A stretch of DNA of 64,000 bases from Vallitalea pronyensis (GTDB taxonomy: Bacteria > Bacillota > Clostridia > Lachnospirales > Vallitaleaceae), in NCBI RefSeq assembly GCF_018141445.1, contig NZ_CP058649.1, forward strand, positions 2,189,001 to 2,253,000. Reading direction: 5' to 3'. Below are positions 27,125-35,465 of the stretch, in pieces. The notes beneath the pieces are model-generated. The model was not told the DNA's origin. It was given only the letters and a program-made list of their open reading frames with translations, and made no database searches. A program made the translations under genes and the position numbers. The first letter of the stretch is position 1. Each line of letters starts with the position of its first letter.

Positions 27125-27149
27125 ATTTAACATCATAAATGAATATGAA

Positions 27150-27198
27150 AAGAAGGGCTGTTCAGTCAAAAATTGTATTTTGATACAGCCCTTCTTTT
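27150..27198 (+). terminator. Intra-operon terminator/attenuator
   Basis: AAGAAGGGCTGT (27150-27161) pairs with ACAGCCCTTCTT (27185-27196), with an inner TCAAAA/TTTTGA stem and a short T run. It lies between the binding protein and the permeases and would let only part of the transcripts through. Confidence 0.75.
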
Positions 27199-27215
27199 AG
27201 AAAGGAGTGCATGAC

Positions 27216-28130
27216 ATGCATCGGAGGCATCAGCATAAAAGGAGAAAAAATTTCTATCAAATGTACGGGTGGTTATTTATACTCATTGCATTGGTTCTTG
27301 TTGGCCTATTCAATATATACCCGGTGATTAATTCACTGATATTGTCTACAATGAGTGGCAAAGGTGTTGTCTATTCATTCAATGGGTTAGGTAATATTAA
27401 GCGATTATTTTCAGATACCGTCTTTCAAACAGCTTTAAAAAACACATTTATTTTCTTTATCTTTCAAGTGCCCATTATGTTAAGTTTGGCACTGTTAATT
27501 GCATCACTTTTGAATGATAAAAAACTAAAGTTTAAAGGATTCTTCCGCACAGCAATATTTTTACCCTGTGTTACCTCATTAGTTGCCTATTCCATTTTAT
27601 TTAAAAGTATGTTTGGGTATGATGGGATTATTAATGTTGTACTGATGAATTTACATGTGATAAGAGAACCAATAGCTTGGCTTTCGGACCCTTTATGGGC
27701 AAAAGTAACCGTTATTATTGCTATTACATGGCGGTGGACGGGATACAATATGATCTTTTACTTAGCCGGCCTACAGAACATCGACCCGGCTATTTATGAG
27801 GCAGCAGAAATTGATGGGGCTGGAAGTTTTAAGCGATTCAAATCCATTACGGTTCCTATGCTAAAACCCATCATATTGTTTACTTCCATTATGTCCACCA
27901 TTGGTACGTTACAATTATTTGATGAGGTGGTTAACTTAACCAGTGGTGGTGCATCCACGTCTTCACTGAATGCTACCCTTACTCTATCCCAATATATTTA
28001 CGACCTATCCTTTAAATATGTACCTAATTTTGGTTATGCAGCCACGGTTTCCTATATCATTGTATTGATTATAGCTGTTTTAGCCTTTATTCAATTTAGA
28101 TTAGGAGGTGATCGCGATGAAAAGAATTAA
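27216..28130 (+). CDS. Sugar ABC permease (MalF/UgpA type)
   Basis: 304 residues. The basic N-terminus and first helix are followed by six transmembrane segments with the EAA loop YEAAEIDGAGSFKRFKSITV. ATG 27216 has AAAGGAG eight bases upstream; the GTG at 27207 overlaps that site. The stop overlaps the next permease by 14 bases. CUT1-type carbohydrate importer subunit. Confidence 0.92.
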   Translation: MHRRHQHKRRKNFYQMYGWLFILIALVLVGLFNIYPVINSLILSTMSGKGVVYSFNGLGNIKRLFSDTVFQTALKNTFIFFIFQVPIMLSLALLIASLLNDKKLKFKGFFRTAIFLPCVTSLVAYSILFKSMFGYDGIINVVLMNLHVIREPIAWLSDPLWAKVTVIIAITWRWTGYNMIFYLAGLQNIDPAIYEAAEIDGAGSFKRFKSITVPMLKPIILFTSIMSTIGTLQLFDEVVNLTSGGASTSSLNATLTLSQYIYDLSFKYVPNFGYAATVSYIIVLIIAVLAFIQFRLGGDRDEKN

Positions 28131-28923
28131 AGGAAGTTTTAAATATATATTTCTTTCCATTGCTTCACTGATATCCGTCTTTCCTTTTATATGGATGGTG
28201 ATAGGTGCCACCAATACAGCAACGGATATCATTAAGGGAAAAATGACACCAGGCCTAGAAGCCGTCAATAATGTTAAGATGTTGTTAGAGATGGTTGACC
28301 TGCCTTTGGTCTTATGGAACTCTGCAAAAATCGCTATCATTTCCACGGTTTTACTGTTACTCATAGCATCCTTAGCAGGTTATGGGTTTGAAATTTATCG
28401 TTCTAAGATTAAAGATAAAGTATACGGTGGCTTGTTGTTAACCATGATGATACCTTTTGCTGCTTTAATGATCCCTTTATTCAGGATGTTTACAAAGATG
28501 GGTTTACTTGATAGCCACACAGCTGTTATATTACCCACCATCGCCACTGTGTTTATGATCTTTTTCTTTAGGCAAAATACCAAATCCTTTAATCGAGAAT
28601 TGATTCAGGCGGCAAGAGTAGACGGACTAAAAGAGTACCAAACGTTTTTTTATATCTATGTACCAACCATGAAATCCACATATGCAGCTGCCGGCATCAT
28701 TGCTTTTATGACAAGTTGGAATAATTTCCTATGGCCGTTGATTATCTTGCAGACAGATGGTAAAAAAACCATTACCTTGGTGATATCATCATTATCATCT
28801 GCCTATTTTCCTGAGTATGGTGTCATCATGGTTGCCATTGTTATTGCCACATTACCAACCATATTAATTTTCTTCTTATTACAAAAGAGATTTGTAGAAG
28901 GTATGCTTGGATCGGTTAAATAA
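28117..28923 (+). CDS. Sugar ABC permease (MalG/UgpE type)
   Basis: 268 residues, six predicted helices, EAA loop region LIQAARVDGLKEYQTFFYIY. GAGGTG precedes ATG 28117, which lies inside the end of the previous gene. Together the two permeases form the channel for the 25835 binding protein. Confidence 0.92.
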   Translation: MKRIKGSFKYIFLSIASLISVFPFIWMVIGATNTATDIIKGKMTPGLEAVNNVKMLLEMVDLPLVLWNSAKIAIISTVLLLLIASLAGYGFEIYRSKIKDKVYGGLLLTMMIPFAALMIPLFRMFTKMGLLDSHTAVILPTIATVFMIFFFRQNTKSFNRELIQAARVDGLKEYQTFFYIYVPTMKSTYAAAGIIAFMTSWNNFLWPLIILQTDGKKTITLVISSLSSAYFPEYGVIMVAIVIATLPTILIFFLLQKRFVEGMLGSVK

Positions 28924-28968
28924 AGATGACATAAGCGTTTTACGATAATGCAATATAAGGAGTCAAAC

Positions 28969-31212
28969 ATGAGAGAAAAACTACGATTAAACAATAACTG
29001 GCAATATATCCCTAACTATATTGAAGGTATGGAAAAAGTAAAGCAATGGCAGAGCTATGAATTGGTTCATTTACCTCATAGCAATATTGAACTACCCTAT
29101 CATTATTTTGATGAAAAGCTCTATCAATTTATATCCTGTTATCGTTTACCCATTCAAGTGGATAAGAAATATACCCATAAGATAGGTATCCTTCGATTTG
29201 AAGGTGTGATGGCCTATGCAAAAGTCTTTGTGAACGGTGATTATATAGGTGAACATAAAGGCGGCTATACCCCTTTTGAATTCGATATAAGTCATGCCTT
29301 AGTTTTTGGAAAAGAAAACATGTTAACGGTTATCGTGGATGCCACTGAAAGAGAAGATATTCCACCATTTGGGGGACAAATTGACTACTTAACCTATGGT
29401 GGTATCTATCGCCAAGTCAGCTTAACCTTCTACGATAAACTCTATATACAAAATGCTCAGATAAAAACCAATAAGCTCTACCAGGACAAGAAAGAGCTTG
29501 AAATAGATGTGTATACCCATAACCAAACAGCTTTGGAAACAGTGGGTGAATTCAAGTTGGTCATGACCGATGACCATAATCATGTGGTATATGAAGGAAA
29601 TAAGCAACTGGATATTGGCAAAGATATTCAAAAAGGCCATTTGGTTTTTGAAGACATAACCGATATTCAATTATGGGATATACACAATCCTAAGTTATAC
29701 ACCGTAAGTCTAACACTTCTTGGTGATACGTATGAGGATACGTTTACAACAAAAATAGGCTTCAGAGAATGTAAGTTTAAGGAAGATGGATTTTACCTAA
29801 ACAACAAAAAAATCAAATTAATGGGTCTTAACCGTCATCAATCCTATCCCTATAATGGCTATGCTATGCCAAAGCGGGTACAAGAGAAAGATGCTGACAT
29901 ACTGAAACATGAATGTCATGTGAACTTAGTGAGAACAGCTCATTATCCTCAATCCGTTCATTTTCTTAACCGCTGTGATGAAATCGGTTTATTAGTTTTT
30001 GAAGAGATACCTGGATGGCAGCATATTGGTGATGAAGCATGGCAAAAGATTGCCATTAACCATGTGGGAGAAATGATTCAAAGGGACTGGAATCACCCCT
30101 CCATTATTCTCTGGGGCGTGCGTATTAATGAATCAATGGATAACGATGCTTTCTATCAACAAACAAATGATGCAGCTAAATTATACGATACCACGCGACA
30201 AACGGGCGGTGTCAGGTGTATTGAAAACAGTGCATTATTAGAAGATGTGTATACCATGAATGATTTTGTACACGATGGCCATGACATGGTTCTTCGAAAT
30301 CAACAGGATGTTACACATTTAGACCACCAAGTGCCTTACCTTGTGACAGAATACAATGGGCATATGTATCCCACCAAAAAATTTGACCAAGAAGAACGTC
30401 AAATGGAACATGTGTTACGGCACTTAAGGGTTCAAAATGCATCCTATGCCATGGACAATGTTTCTGGTGCTATTGGCTGGTGTGCCTTTGATTATAATAC
30501 CCACAAAGATTTTGGCTCAGGTGATAAAATATGTTATCACGGTGTCATGGATATGTTTCGAACAAAGAAATTTGCTGCCTATGCTTATGGGTCTCAGGTT
30601 TCTCCTGATGTTGAACCTGTGTTACAGCCTGTTACCTTTTGGGCAAGAGGTGAGCGAAGTATAGGCGGGGTATTACCTTTGGTTATTTTAACAAATTGTG
30701 ACTACATTGAATTCAAGTATGGCGACTTCCCAGCTAAGAAAATATACCCTTCAAAAAGCATGTTTGAAAGTCTCCCCTATCCACCGGTCATTATTGATGA
30801 AACCATTATCAATCCAAGTGAAATAGGGGAGTGGGGTATGCTATGGGAAGACTGTGACATAATCGGCTTTGTGGATAATAAAAAAGTCATAGAAAAAAAA
30901 TTAGCCAAATCGCCCTTACCTACTGACCTTCGCATACAAGCAGATGATAGTACACTCCATGCAGAAGAAAAAGATGCTACACGCATTGTCATCGAAGCCT
31001 TAGACCAGTACGGCAATCTTATGCCTTTTTATAATGAATGCATTCATTTGGACCTAACAGGTGTAGGACGTATCATTGGACCTGAAGTATTAACCCTTGT
31101 AGGTGGTTCGATTGCTTTTTGGGTTGAAACCGTTAATAAAAAAGGAAGTATTGACATCCATGTATCTTCCATGCATTTTGATAAACAAACACTCTCTATA
31201 ACGGTACAATAA
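28969..31212 (+). CDS. Glycoside hydrolase family 2 (beta-galactosidase/glucuronidase-like)
   Basis: 747 residues, no signal peptide, so cytoplasmic. It has the GH2 sugar-binding domain (residues 1-170, YTPFEFDISHAL), an immunoglobulin-like domain (about 170-275), a TIM barrel (GLNRHQSYP and the LVRTAHYPQ block) and a C-terminal extension of about 200 residues. The acid/base glutamate is E388 in WGVRINES. The nucleophile is E461 in LVTEYNGHMYPTKKF. AAGGAG precedes ATG 28969. It probably hydrolyses the oligosaccharide brought in by the preceding transporter. Specificity among beta-galactosides, glucuronides and mannosides is not readable. Confidence 0.9.
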   Translation: MREKLRLNNNWQYIPNYIEGMEKVKQWQSYELVHLPHSNIELPYHYFDEKLYQFISCYRLPIQVDKKYTHKIGILRFEGVMAYAKVFVNGDYIGEHKGGYTPFEFDISHALVFGKENMLTVIVDATEREDIPPFGGQIDYLTYGGIYRQVSLTFYDKLYIQNAQIKTNKLYQDKKELEIDVYTHNQTALETVGEFKLVMTDDHNHVVYEGNKQLDIGKDIQKGHLVFEDITDIQLWDIHNPKLYTVSLTLLGDTYEDTFTTKIGFRECKFKEDGFYLNNKKIKLMGLNRHQSYPYNGYAMPKRVQEKDADILKHECHVNLVRTAHYPQSVHFLNRCDEIGLLVFEEIPGWQHIGDEAWQKIAINHVGEMIQRDWNHPSIILWGVRINESMDNDAFYQQTNDAAKLYDTTRQTGGVRCIENSALLEDVYTMNDFVHDGHDMVLRNQQDVTHLDHQVPYLVTEYNGHMYPTKKFDQEERQMEHVLRHLRVQNASYAMDNVSGAIGWCAFDYNTHKDFGSGDKICYHGVMDMFRTKKFAAYAYGSQVSPDVEPVLQPVTFWARGERSIGGVLPLVILTNCDYIEFKYGDFPAKKIYPSKSMFESLPYPPVIIDETIINPSEIGEWGMLWEDCDIIGFVDNKKVIEKKLAKSPLPTDLRIQADDSTLHAEEKDATRIVIEALDQYGNLMPFYNECIHLDLTGVGRIIGPEVLTLVGGSIAFWVETVNKKGSIDIHVSSMHFDKQTLSITVQ

Positions 31213-31218
31213 AATTTG

Positions 31219-31247
31219 TTGAAATCCTATTATCATAAGGTTATAAT
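31219..31247 (+). promoter_or_regulatory. Promoter of the ROK regulator gene
   Basis: TTGAAA (31219-31224) and TATAAT (31242-31247) with a 17-base spacer, right after the GH2 stop. The regulator thus has its own promoter besides read-through. Confidence 0.7.
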
Positions 31248-31308
31248 AGACAGATAATAGATGAGATAACATAATTTGGATCATTGCATAAGACTGAAGG
31301 GTGATGTC

Positions 31309-32526
31309 ATGAAAAGACGAACGACTGCTGATAAAAAATTAATCAAAAAAATCAATACCAATGCTATATTAAATGTTATTAAACAAAAAGGGCCCATTTC
31401 AAGAGCGGATATTGCAAAAATACTTGCATTAAATCCAGCAACCATATCAAGTAATGTAAATGATTTGCTTCAAACCAGATTAATTGAAGAAATCGGCATT
31501 GGTGATTCCAGTGGTGGAAGAAGACCTATTTTATTACGTGTGAATAGCAAGGAGAATTATATCATTGGTGTGCATACAGAGCTTACACATGTAAATGTTG
31601 GCATGATTAACATGGATGGTGACATGCAGGTGAAACACGTTTATCCCTATCCAAAAGCAGGTCGTGAGTTAACGGAAAAGGATATGATGACCATCATTAT
31701 TAGTGGTATTAAAGACATCCTGTTCAAGTCCAATGTGGATTCGGATAAAATTATTGGTATCGGTTTGGGGATGCATGGTTTAGTCAACTCTGAAAAAGGT
31801 GAGTCCATCTTTGCACCTGCTTTTAATTGGCACCATATCTCCATTAAGCAAATTTTAAGTGAAACCTTTGATACGGATATCATCGTGGATAACGATGTTC
31901 GTGTGATGGCCATAGGTGAAAAGTGGTTTGGAAAAGCTAAGAAAAGTGACAACTTTATTTTAATAAATCTAAGTGAAGGTATTGGTGGAGCTTTAGTCAT
32001 CAACGGTAAACTGTATTCTGGTAATACATTTGGTGCAGGGGAGATTGGGCATATTCAAGTAACCCGTCAACCCTATGCATGTAAATGTGGTAACACAGGA
32101 TGTTTAACAACTGTAGCCAGCGAAGAAGGTGTGGTTGACCGGTTGAAAGAGCTTATAAGTACCAAGGATTATGGGGTATTTCATATTGAGCGTTTAGATG
32201 ATTTAACCATTGATAAAATATATGATGCGGCTTTTCAAAAGAATCCTGTGGTGGTGAAACTATTAACCGAAACAGGCGGTTACATTGGACGAAGTATTGG
32301 TTCCCTTATTAACATACTTAATCCAGAAAAAGTGATTTTAACAGGACCCATGCTAAAAGTTAAAGCATTTTTAATGGATGCCATTAAAGCATCAGCTGCT
32401 TCAACAAGCATATCGGATAATTATGTGGAGACAAAAATAACCGTATCATCCATTGAAGAAGACTTGGGTGTTATTGGTGCGGCAACATTAATTATTAACA
32501 ACTTATTTATGGGAATAGATACCTAA
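31309..32526 (+). CDS. ROK-family transcriptional repressor (NagC/XylR type)
   Basis: 405 residues. The N-terminal winged helix (GPISRADIAKILALNPATIS) is followed by a sugar-kinase-like domain with NDVRVMAIGEKWFGKAKK, INLSEGIGGALVINGKLYSG and the zinc motif CKCGNTGCLTTVAS. The catalytic-type aspartate of ROK kinases is present in VDNDVR, but the HTH marks it as a regulator. GAAGGGTGATGTC precedes ATG 31309. It probably represses the transporter/GH2 operon through the operator at 25741 and releases it on sugar binding. Confidence 0.9.
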   Translation: MKRRTTADKKLIKKINTNAILNVIKQKGPISRADIAKILALNPATISSNVNDLLQTRLIEEIGIGDSSGGRRPILLRVNSKENYIIGVHTELTHVNVGMINMDGDMQVKHVYPYPKAGRELTEKDMMTIIISGIKDILFKSNVDSDKIIGIGLGMHGLVNSEKGESIFAPAFNWHHISIKQILSETFDTDIIVDNDVRVMAIGEKWFGKAKKSDNFILINLSEGIGGALVINGKLYSGNTFGAGEIGHIQVTRQPYACKCGNTGCLTTVASEEGVVDRLKELISTKDYGVFHIERLDDLTIDKIYDAAFQKNPVVVKLLTETGGYIGRSIGSLINILNPEKVILTGPMLKVKAFLMDAIKASAASTSISDNYVETKITVSSIEEDLGVIGAATLIINNLFMGIDT

Positions 32527-32671
32527 AACATGCTTGTATCATCTCAAATGTTGCCATGGTATTACATATTTTCGTAATAGGTTCAATAAAATTGTTCATA
32601 TTTGGTAATAAAAAGTTAAATAGAAAGTAATCAAAACGTGATGACTTGTGTAGACGTGCTATGGTATGCTT

Positions 32672-32697
32672 ATTGTGTTAAATGCATTTAACACAAT
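32672..32697. promoter_or_regulatory. 26-base perfect palindrome upstream of a small hypothetical gene
   Basis: The palindrome is centred on TGCA, with arms ATTGTGTTAAATG and its reverse complement. It lies 32 bases before the 32729 gene. It could be an operator or a cruciform site. No T tract follows, so a terminator is unlikely. The ROK family favours A/T-rich palindromes, but no direct link is shown. Confidence 0.5.
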
Positions 32698-32728
32698 GAG
32701 GGCGGTTAATAGGAGGTTATCTTAGGTA

Positions 32729-33154
32729 TTGAATAGGATGAAGAAATACTACATTTACTTGGTTATACTATGCGCTTTGATCGTTGCGTATGCACTATTA
32801 ACGACACGCAATCTACCTACTTTCAACATCCATGATATTCAGGCCATTACCTTTGTGACACTTCCTTCTCCTCCAAAACAGAAACATGTAACGGAAAAAG
32901 AAGATATACATAAGTTTTTAGCGTGCTTCAATAAGCTTAATGGGAAATTCATTCTATTTCAAGCAGCTAAGGGATGGAGGACCCTTATTAAGTTTAACAA
33001 TGGAAACACGTATAACATAGTCATAGTAGGTAATACAATGAAAGTCAATGGACTATGGTATGTTGTAGATGAAGAGGCTATTGAAGAATTAATAGGGTTA
33101 TATAACACATTTGATGTGGAAGAAACATCTTATCAACATGAGAGGGAGCTATAA
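32729..33154 (+). CDS. Hypothetical membrane-anchored extracytoplasmic protein
   Basis: About 141 residues. A single N-terminal membrane anchor (YYIYLVILCALIVAYALLTT) is followed by a small beta-rich domain outside the cell with DIQAITFVTLPSPPKQ and GNTYNIVIVGNTMKVNG. The pattern resembles DUF5301-like domains, but I am not sure. AGGAGG is 12 bases before TTG 32729; ATG 32738 is the alternative. It is a single gene between a palindrome and a terminator. Function unknown. Confidence 0.65.
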   Translation: MNRMKKYYIYLVILCALIVAYALLTTRNLPTFNIHDIQAITFVTLPSPPKQKHVTEKEDIHKFLACFNKLNGKFILFQAAKGWRTLIKFNNGNTYNIVIVGNTMKVNGLWYVVDEEAIEELIGLYNTFDVEETSYQHEREL

Positions 33155-33271
33155 GCAAGCAAGAACAACATTGCAACCTATAAGTTGAAAGAGGGTTCAA
33201 CCATGGGATAAAGTATGTTCTACTGGGTAGATTGTTAGTTTTCTAAAATTAGAGATGAGTAATAAGGGAGA

Positions 33272-33314
33272 AAAGAGCGTTCTAAAGTATGGGGACTTTA
33301 TGAACGCTCTTTTT
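33272..33314 (+). terminator. Terminator after the hypothetical gene
   Basis: AAAGAGCGTTC pairs with GAACGCTCTTT, with an inner AAAGT/ACTTT stem and a T run. Between it and the 32729 gene stop there are about 115 bases with nothing recognisable. Confidence 0.8.
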
Positions 33315-33421
33315 ATCATACCCATCATGGCCAGCATTGCTATAATTTTGGTAAGGTAGTATAATGATGATGATTAAAGATAAAAAAAACGTTCGTTTTA
33401 TCATAGAAAGTTGGTGTAGCA

Positions 33422-34531
33422 ATGAAAGATGAAATGCCTGTTCTCCTTAAAGACCAATTATTTAATGAAAAGGTAGTCCACCAATTAACAGACTGTATTA
33501 GCAAAGTATACTCAACACTTGATAAAGGGTCTTTTGCAGATGATATACTCAAGGGATTTCCTGAACGGGAACTGAAAGAGCGTATGTCATGGGTACGTGA
33601 AATAATCGAGAAGTATTTACCAGATGATTATGAGACAACCATTGATCTTTTAATGAAATCCTTACATCATGTTAAAGAAGCCGGTGACTTTACTTTTTCC
33701 CCCTATACAGACTATGTGATGGTCAACGGTTGCACAAGGGCGCATTTGCAGTTATCATTAAAAGCCATTGGGGAGTTTACTAAGTTTTTCTCAGGTGAAT
33801 TTGCTATTAGGCGATTTATTAATGCGTTCCCAGAAGAAACCTATGAACAGATGGAGGTATGGGCACTTAGTGACCATGTAGAACAAAGAAGGTTAGCCAG
33901 TGAAGGGTTAAGACCTAAGCTGCCTTGGGCTGTTGCCATTGATTTTGATTATAAAAAAGGTGCTCAGATACTGGAACATCTTTATGATGACAAGGAAAGA
34001 TATGTCACCCGATCTGTAGCTAACCATTTGAATGACATCTCAAAGATAGATGCGGATTATGTGGTGGGGCTACTGGATAAGTGGCAAAAGTCCAGTAAGC
34101 AAACAGATAAAGAAATGACTTATATGATAGGACACGCACTTCGAACATCCATTAAAAGAGGACACATAAACACCTTGACATTTTTAGGTTATGGTGAAAA
34201 TCCTGACATCGAAGTTAAACCCTTAAACATCCATAAAAAAGAGCTGACATTGGGAGAATGCCTGGAATTTTCATTTGATATCATTTCCAAAAAAGAAGAA
34301 GGGCTTATTATAGACTACAAAATAATATACCCTATGGCCAATCAGAAAAAATCAGAAAAAGTATTCAAAATTAAGAAAGTCATCATGCATCCAGGTGATG
34401 TTTTAACCATTGAGAAAAAGCATCTTTTCAAGCAAATGACCACTAAAAAACTATACAGTGGTGATTATAAAATAGCCATACAGATTAATGGGAACATCTA
34501 CAGGACAGGTGAATTCAAATTAGAGGTATAA
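33422..34531 (+). CDS. DNA alkylation repair protein (AlkC/AlkD-like HEAT fold)
   Basis: 369 residues, mostly helical repeats. The block LASEGLRPKLPWAVAI and the following YDDKERYVTRSVANHLNDIS are typical of DNA alkylation repair proteins, which excise 3-methyl and 7-methylpurines using a HEAT-repeat scaffold. A C-terminal beta domain of about 100 residues (from LTLGECLEFSFDIIS to the end) is an extension seen in the longer AlkC-like group. The ribosome site is weak. Single gene with its own terminator. Confidence 0.85.
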   Translation: MKDEMPVLLKDQLFNEKVVHQLTDCISKVYSTLDKGSFADDILKGFPERELKERMSWVREIIEKYLPDDYETTIDLLMKSLHHVKEAGDFTFSPYTDYVMVNGCTRAHLQLSLKAIGEFTKFFSGEFAIRRFINAFPEETYEQMEVWALSDHVEQRRLASEGLRPKLPWAVAIDFDYKKGAQILEHLYDDKERYVTRSVANHLNDISKIDADYVVGLLDKWQKSSKQTDKEMTYMIGHALRTSIKRGHINTLTFLGYGENPDIEVKPLNIHKKELTLGECLEFSFDIISKKEEGLIIDYKIIYPMANQKKSEKVFKIKKVIMHPGDVLTIEKKHLFKQMTTKKLYSGDYKIAIQINGNIYRTGEFKLEV

Positions 34532-34602
34532 GATGTAAATTAGATTTTGAACATAGAAAAATATATTAGCATATATAGCGTGTATACCATTAAGCCTATG
34601 CA

Positions 34603-34633
34603 AAAGGACCGTATGAATATAACGGTCCTTTAA
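34603..34633. terminator. Terminator between convergent genes
   Basis: AAAGGACCGT and ACGGTCCTTT arms around a 9-base loop. A and T flanks allow function on both strands, between alkylation repair and the ferritin-like gene. Confidence 0.8.
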
Positions 34634-34689
34634 TGTGCATCATTATGGCGCTTCTGTAAAGATGTCCTTACACTTAGTTTGTAAAATGT

Positions 34690-35151
34690 CTACATAACAG
34701 TCTTGAGATAATCTTCAAGAACATGCTGATGCTTCGTTTCTTCATCCACTAAGCGGTTTAAAATGGCAAGGACTTTATCATCCGATGTTTTTGGAATAAG
34801 ACCTCTATAAAATTCTGTGGTTATTTTCTCCGTTTCAATAGCGACCTTCAGTACTTCTATTATGGATGTTAACTTTTCTTTTCGACGATTAAATGCTACG
34901 TGGTTTGCATAAAAACGAAAATAAGAATCCACTTCTTCTTGAAACAGATAATCATCTACGGAGGTATCCAGTTCATCAAGCATCTGCTGGAAAACTTCAG
35001 CATGAGCTTTTTCATCTGATGCAAGTGTTAAGAGAAGCTTTTTCATATCGCCTTTAGCAAGTTCACTGTATTTGTTGTAGAAGGTAACCCCTTCTTCTTC
35101 GATTGTAATAGCGAATCGAAGTATTTCTTGTACATTGGCTTGATTCATCAT
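34690..35151 (-). CDS. Ferritin-like di-iron protein (rubrerythrin relative)
   Basis: 153 residues forming a four-helix bundle. Metal ligands are seen in ITIEEEGVTFY, LASDEKAHAEVF, VAIETEKITTEFY and LVDEETKHQHVL, which is the E...ExxH twice pattern. There is no C-terminal rubredoxin domain, so it is a ferritin-family protein rather than full rubrerythrin. GGAGG precedes two adjacent ATG codons (35151 and 35148); the second has better spacing. Probably involved in iron storage or peroxide protection. Confidence 0.85.
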   Translation of the reverse strand: MMNQANVQEILRFAITIEEEGVTFYNKYSELAKGDMKKLLLTLASDEKAHAEVFQQMLDELDTSVDDYLFQEEVDSYFRFYANHVAFNRRKEKLTSIIEVLKVAIETEKITTEFYRGLIPKTSDDKVLAILNRLVDEETKHQHVLEDYLKTVM

Positions 35152-35165
35152 ATGGCCTCCTTAGC

Positions 35166-35207
35166 TAAATTCATTATCATTATAACAAATGTGTTGACTA
35201 TTTGCAA
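35166..35207 (-). promoter_or_regulatory. Promoter with Fur-box-like site for the ferritin-like gene
   Basis: On the minus strand TTGCAA (35207-35202) and TATAAT (35184-35179) are 17 bases apart. The bases 35166-35184 match 14 of 19 positions of the classical Fur box, overlapping the -10 region. The remaining 250 bases up to the next gene show no further features apart from the ribosome site of that gene. Confidence 0.55.
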
Positions 35208-35465
35208 AAGATACCATTCCAATTTGAACGTGATATTCTAGGATTCCAGTTGGTAAACATATTCCATGGATGAAAAAACAGCATGTATATACCACAAGGA
35301 AGTATCGAAGATTATCTAACAAAAATGTAAGAATTATCCATGAATTGTCATGTAAATCAATGGATTGCACGTGGATGAAGTATTATACTGAACCCATGCT
35401 TTCTAGAGAGCTTTTAAATGAAACAATCCAACATTAAATGAGAGTATAAAATAAGGAGGTTAACG

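Noticed and set aside
33380..33421. LexA-like box before the alkylation repair gene
   Set aside because: AACGTTCGTT is a partial match only. It lacks the spaced GAAC/GTTC arms of the Firmicutes SOS box.
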